Made by a program: the position numbers and the translations under genes. Positions 63,782 through 64,000 of a stretch of 64,000 nucleotides of DNA are shown here, one piece after another. The stretch comes from Tupaia tana (Eukaryota > Chordata > Mammalia > Scandentia > Tupaiidae), in contig JAKSZU010000003.1 in the NCBI GenBank assembly GCA_026018925.1, forward strand, positions 192,310,256-192,374,255. Reading direction: 5' to 3'. Under the pieces are notes generated by a model, which was not told where the DNA came from, did not search any database, and saw nothing but the letters and a program-made list of their open reading frames with translations. Position 1 is the first letter of the stretch; every line of letters begins with the position of its first letter.

Positions 63782-64000
63782 TTTTTGTTGTTGTTGAGAT
63801 TTTTGCTATGGGGCACGTTCACTCACCAGAGAAACAGAGAGACAGAAAGTGAGAAATCACTCCTTAGGGAGGATGGCCATGCAGCAATCCTTTCTCCTCC
63901 AGTTTCCTCTTGGGATTCTGAGCACGCATGCACATGTGCCCAGTGTGTTTCAAGCCTCCAGGTTTGGGACTTGAACCGTGGTTGGCTAGCTGCTCAACCA
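63782..64000 (-). mobile_element. SINE-A, cut by window edge
   Basis: Antisense: TTGTTGTTGTTGAGATTTTT, GCTATGGGGCACGTTCACTC, GGGACTTGAACCGTGGTTGG; the last part of the head is short or beyond the edge. Confidence 0.85.

Overview
The window is nuclear DNA of a placental mammal and is almost entirely non-coding. It carries the usual ancient mammalian repeats (MIR, L2, an MLT1 LTR, MER5-type DNA transposon remnants, several old L1 fragments). On top of these lies a very dense layer of tRNA-derived SINEs, about 75 by eye, or more than one per kb. I see no Alu, B1/B2, rabbit C, CAN, VES/ERE, AfroSINE, DAS or CYN copies, so the lineage is not a primate, rodent, lagomorph, carnivore, ruminant, afrotherian, xenarthran or colugo as far as I can judge. 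The order cannot be fixed by eye; Eulipotyphla or Pholidota are guesses. No confident protein-coding gene was found, and most long reading frames are SINE shadows or GC-rich noise.

SINE names used here are mine. SINE-A: about 250 nt plus tail, tRNA-like head, long unrelated body, poly(A) tail. Young copies are over 90% alike and have exact target-site duplications (TSDs); older copies ('A-old') are CpG-decayed. SINE-B: 150-190 nt, the same head but with a (CT)n and GGTCAAATTAAA end, AATAAA units and TTCTTTAAA. SINE-C, -D and -E are three further, older tRNA-type families. Young SINE-A copies fall into two linked subfamilies, A1 and A2.

Layout. 1-2.4 kb: edge SINE, then mostly unique sequence. 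2.4-11.7 kb: SINE-rich, with a mariner-like MITE, a 7SL-derived scrap and one splice-flanked candidate exon (7290-7368). 11.7-14.7 kb: SINE-poor unique sequence. 14.7-23 kb: SINE clusters, MLT1, L2 and L1 ends. 23-27.6 kb: one old L1 ORF2/3' region split by about a dozen insertions. 27.7-40 kb: SINEs, an interrupted MER5, L2, MIR and a possible solitary LTR. 40-47.6 kb: a 7.5 kb zone free of SINE-A/B that contains a CpG island with a perfect CRE and a diverged 118-bp duplication. 47.6-54.9 kb: L2 and MER5 cut by SINEs, ending in a packed SINE array. 55-62.6 kb: two old L1s in opposite orientation riddled with SINEs. 62.6-64 kb: unique sequence, then an edge SINE.

Functionally the window reads as intronic or intergenic DNA. 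The CpG-rich segment is the best candidate for a promoter, and the SINE population is the best candidate for undescribed biology.
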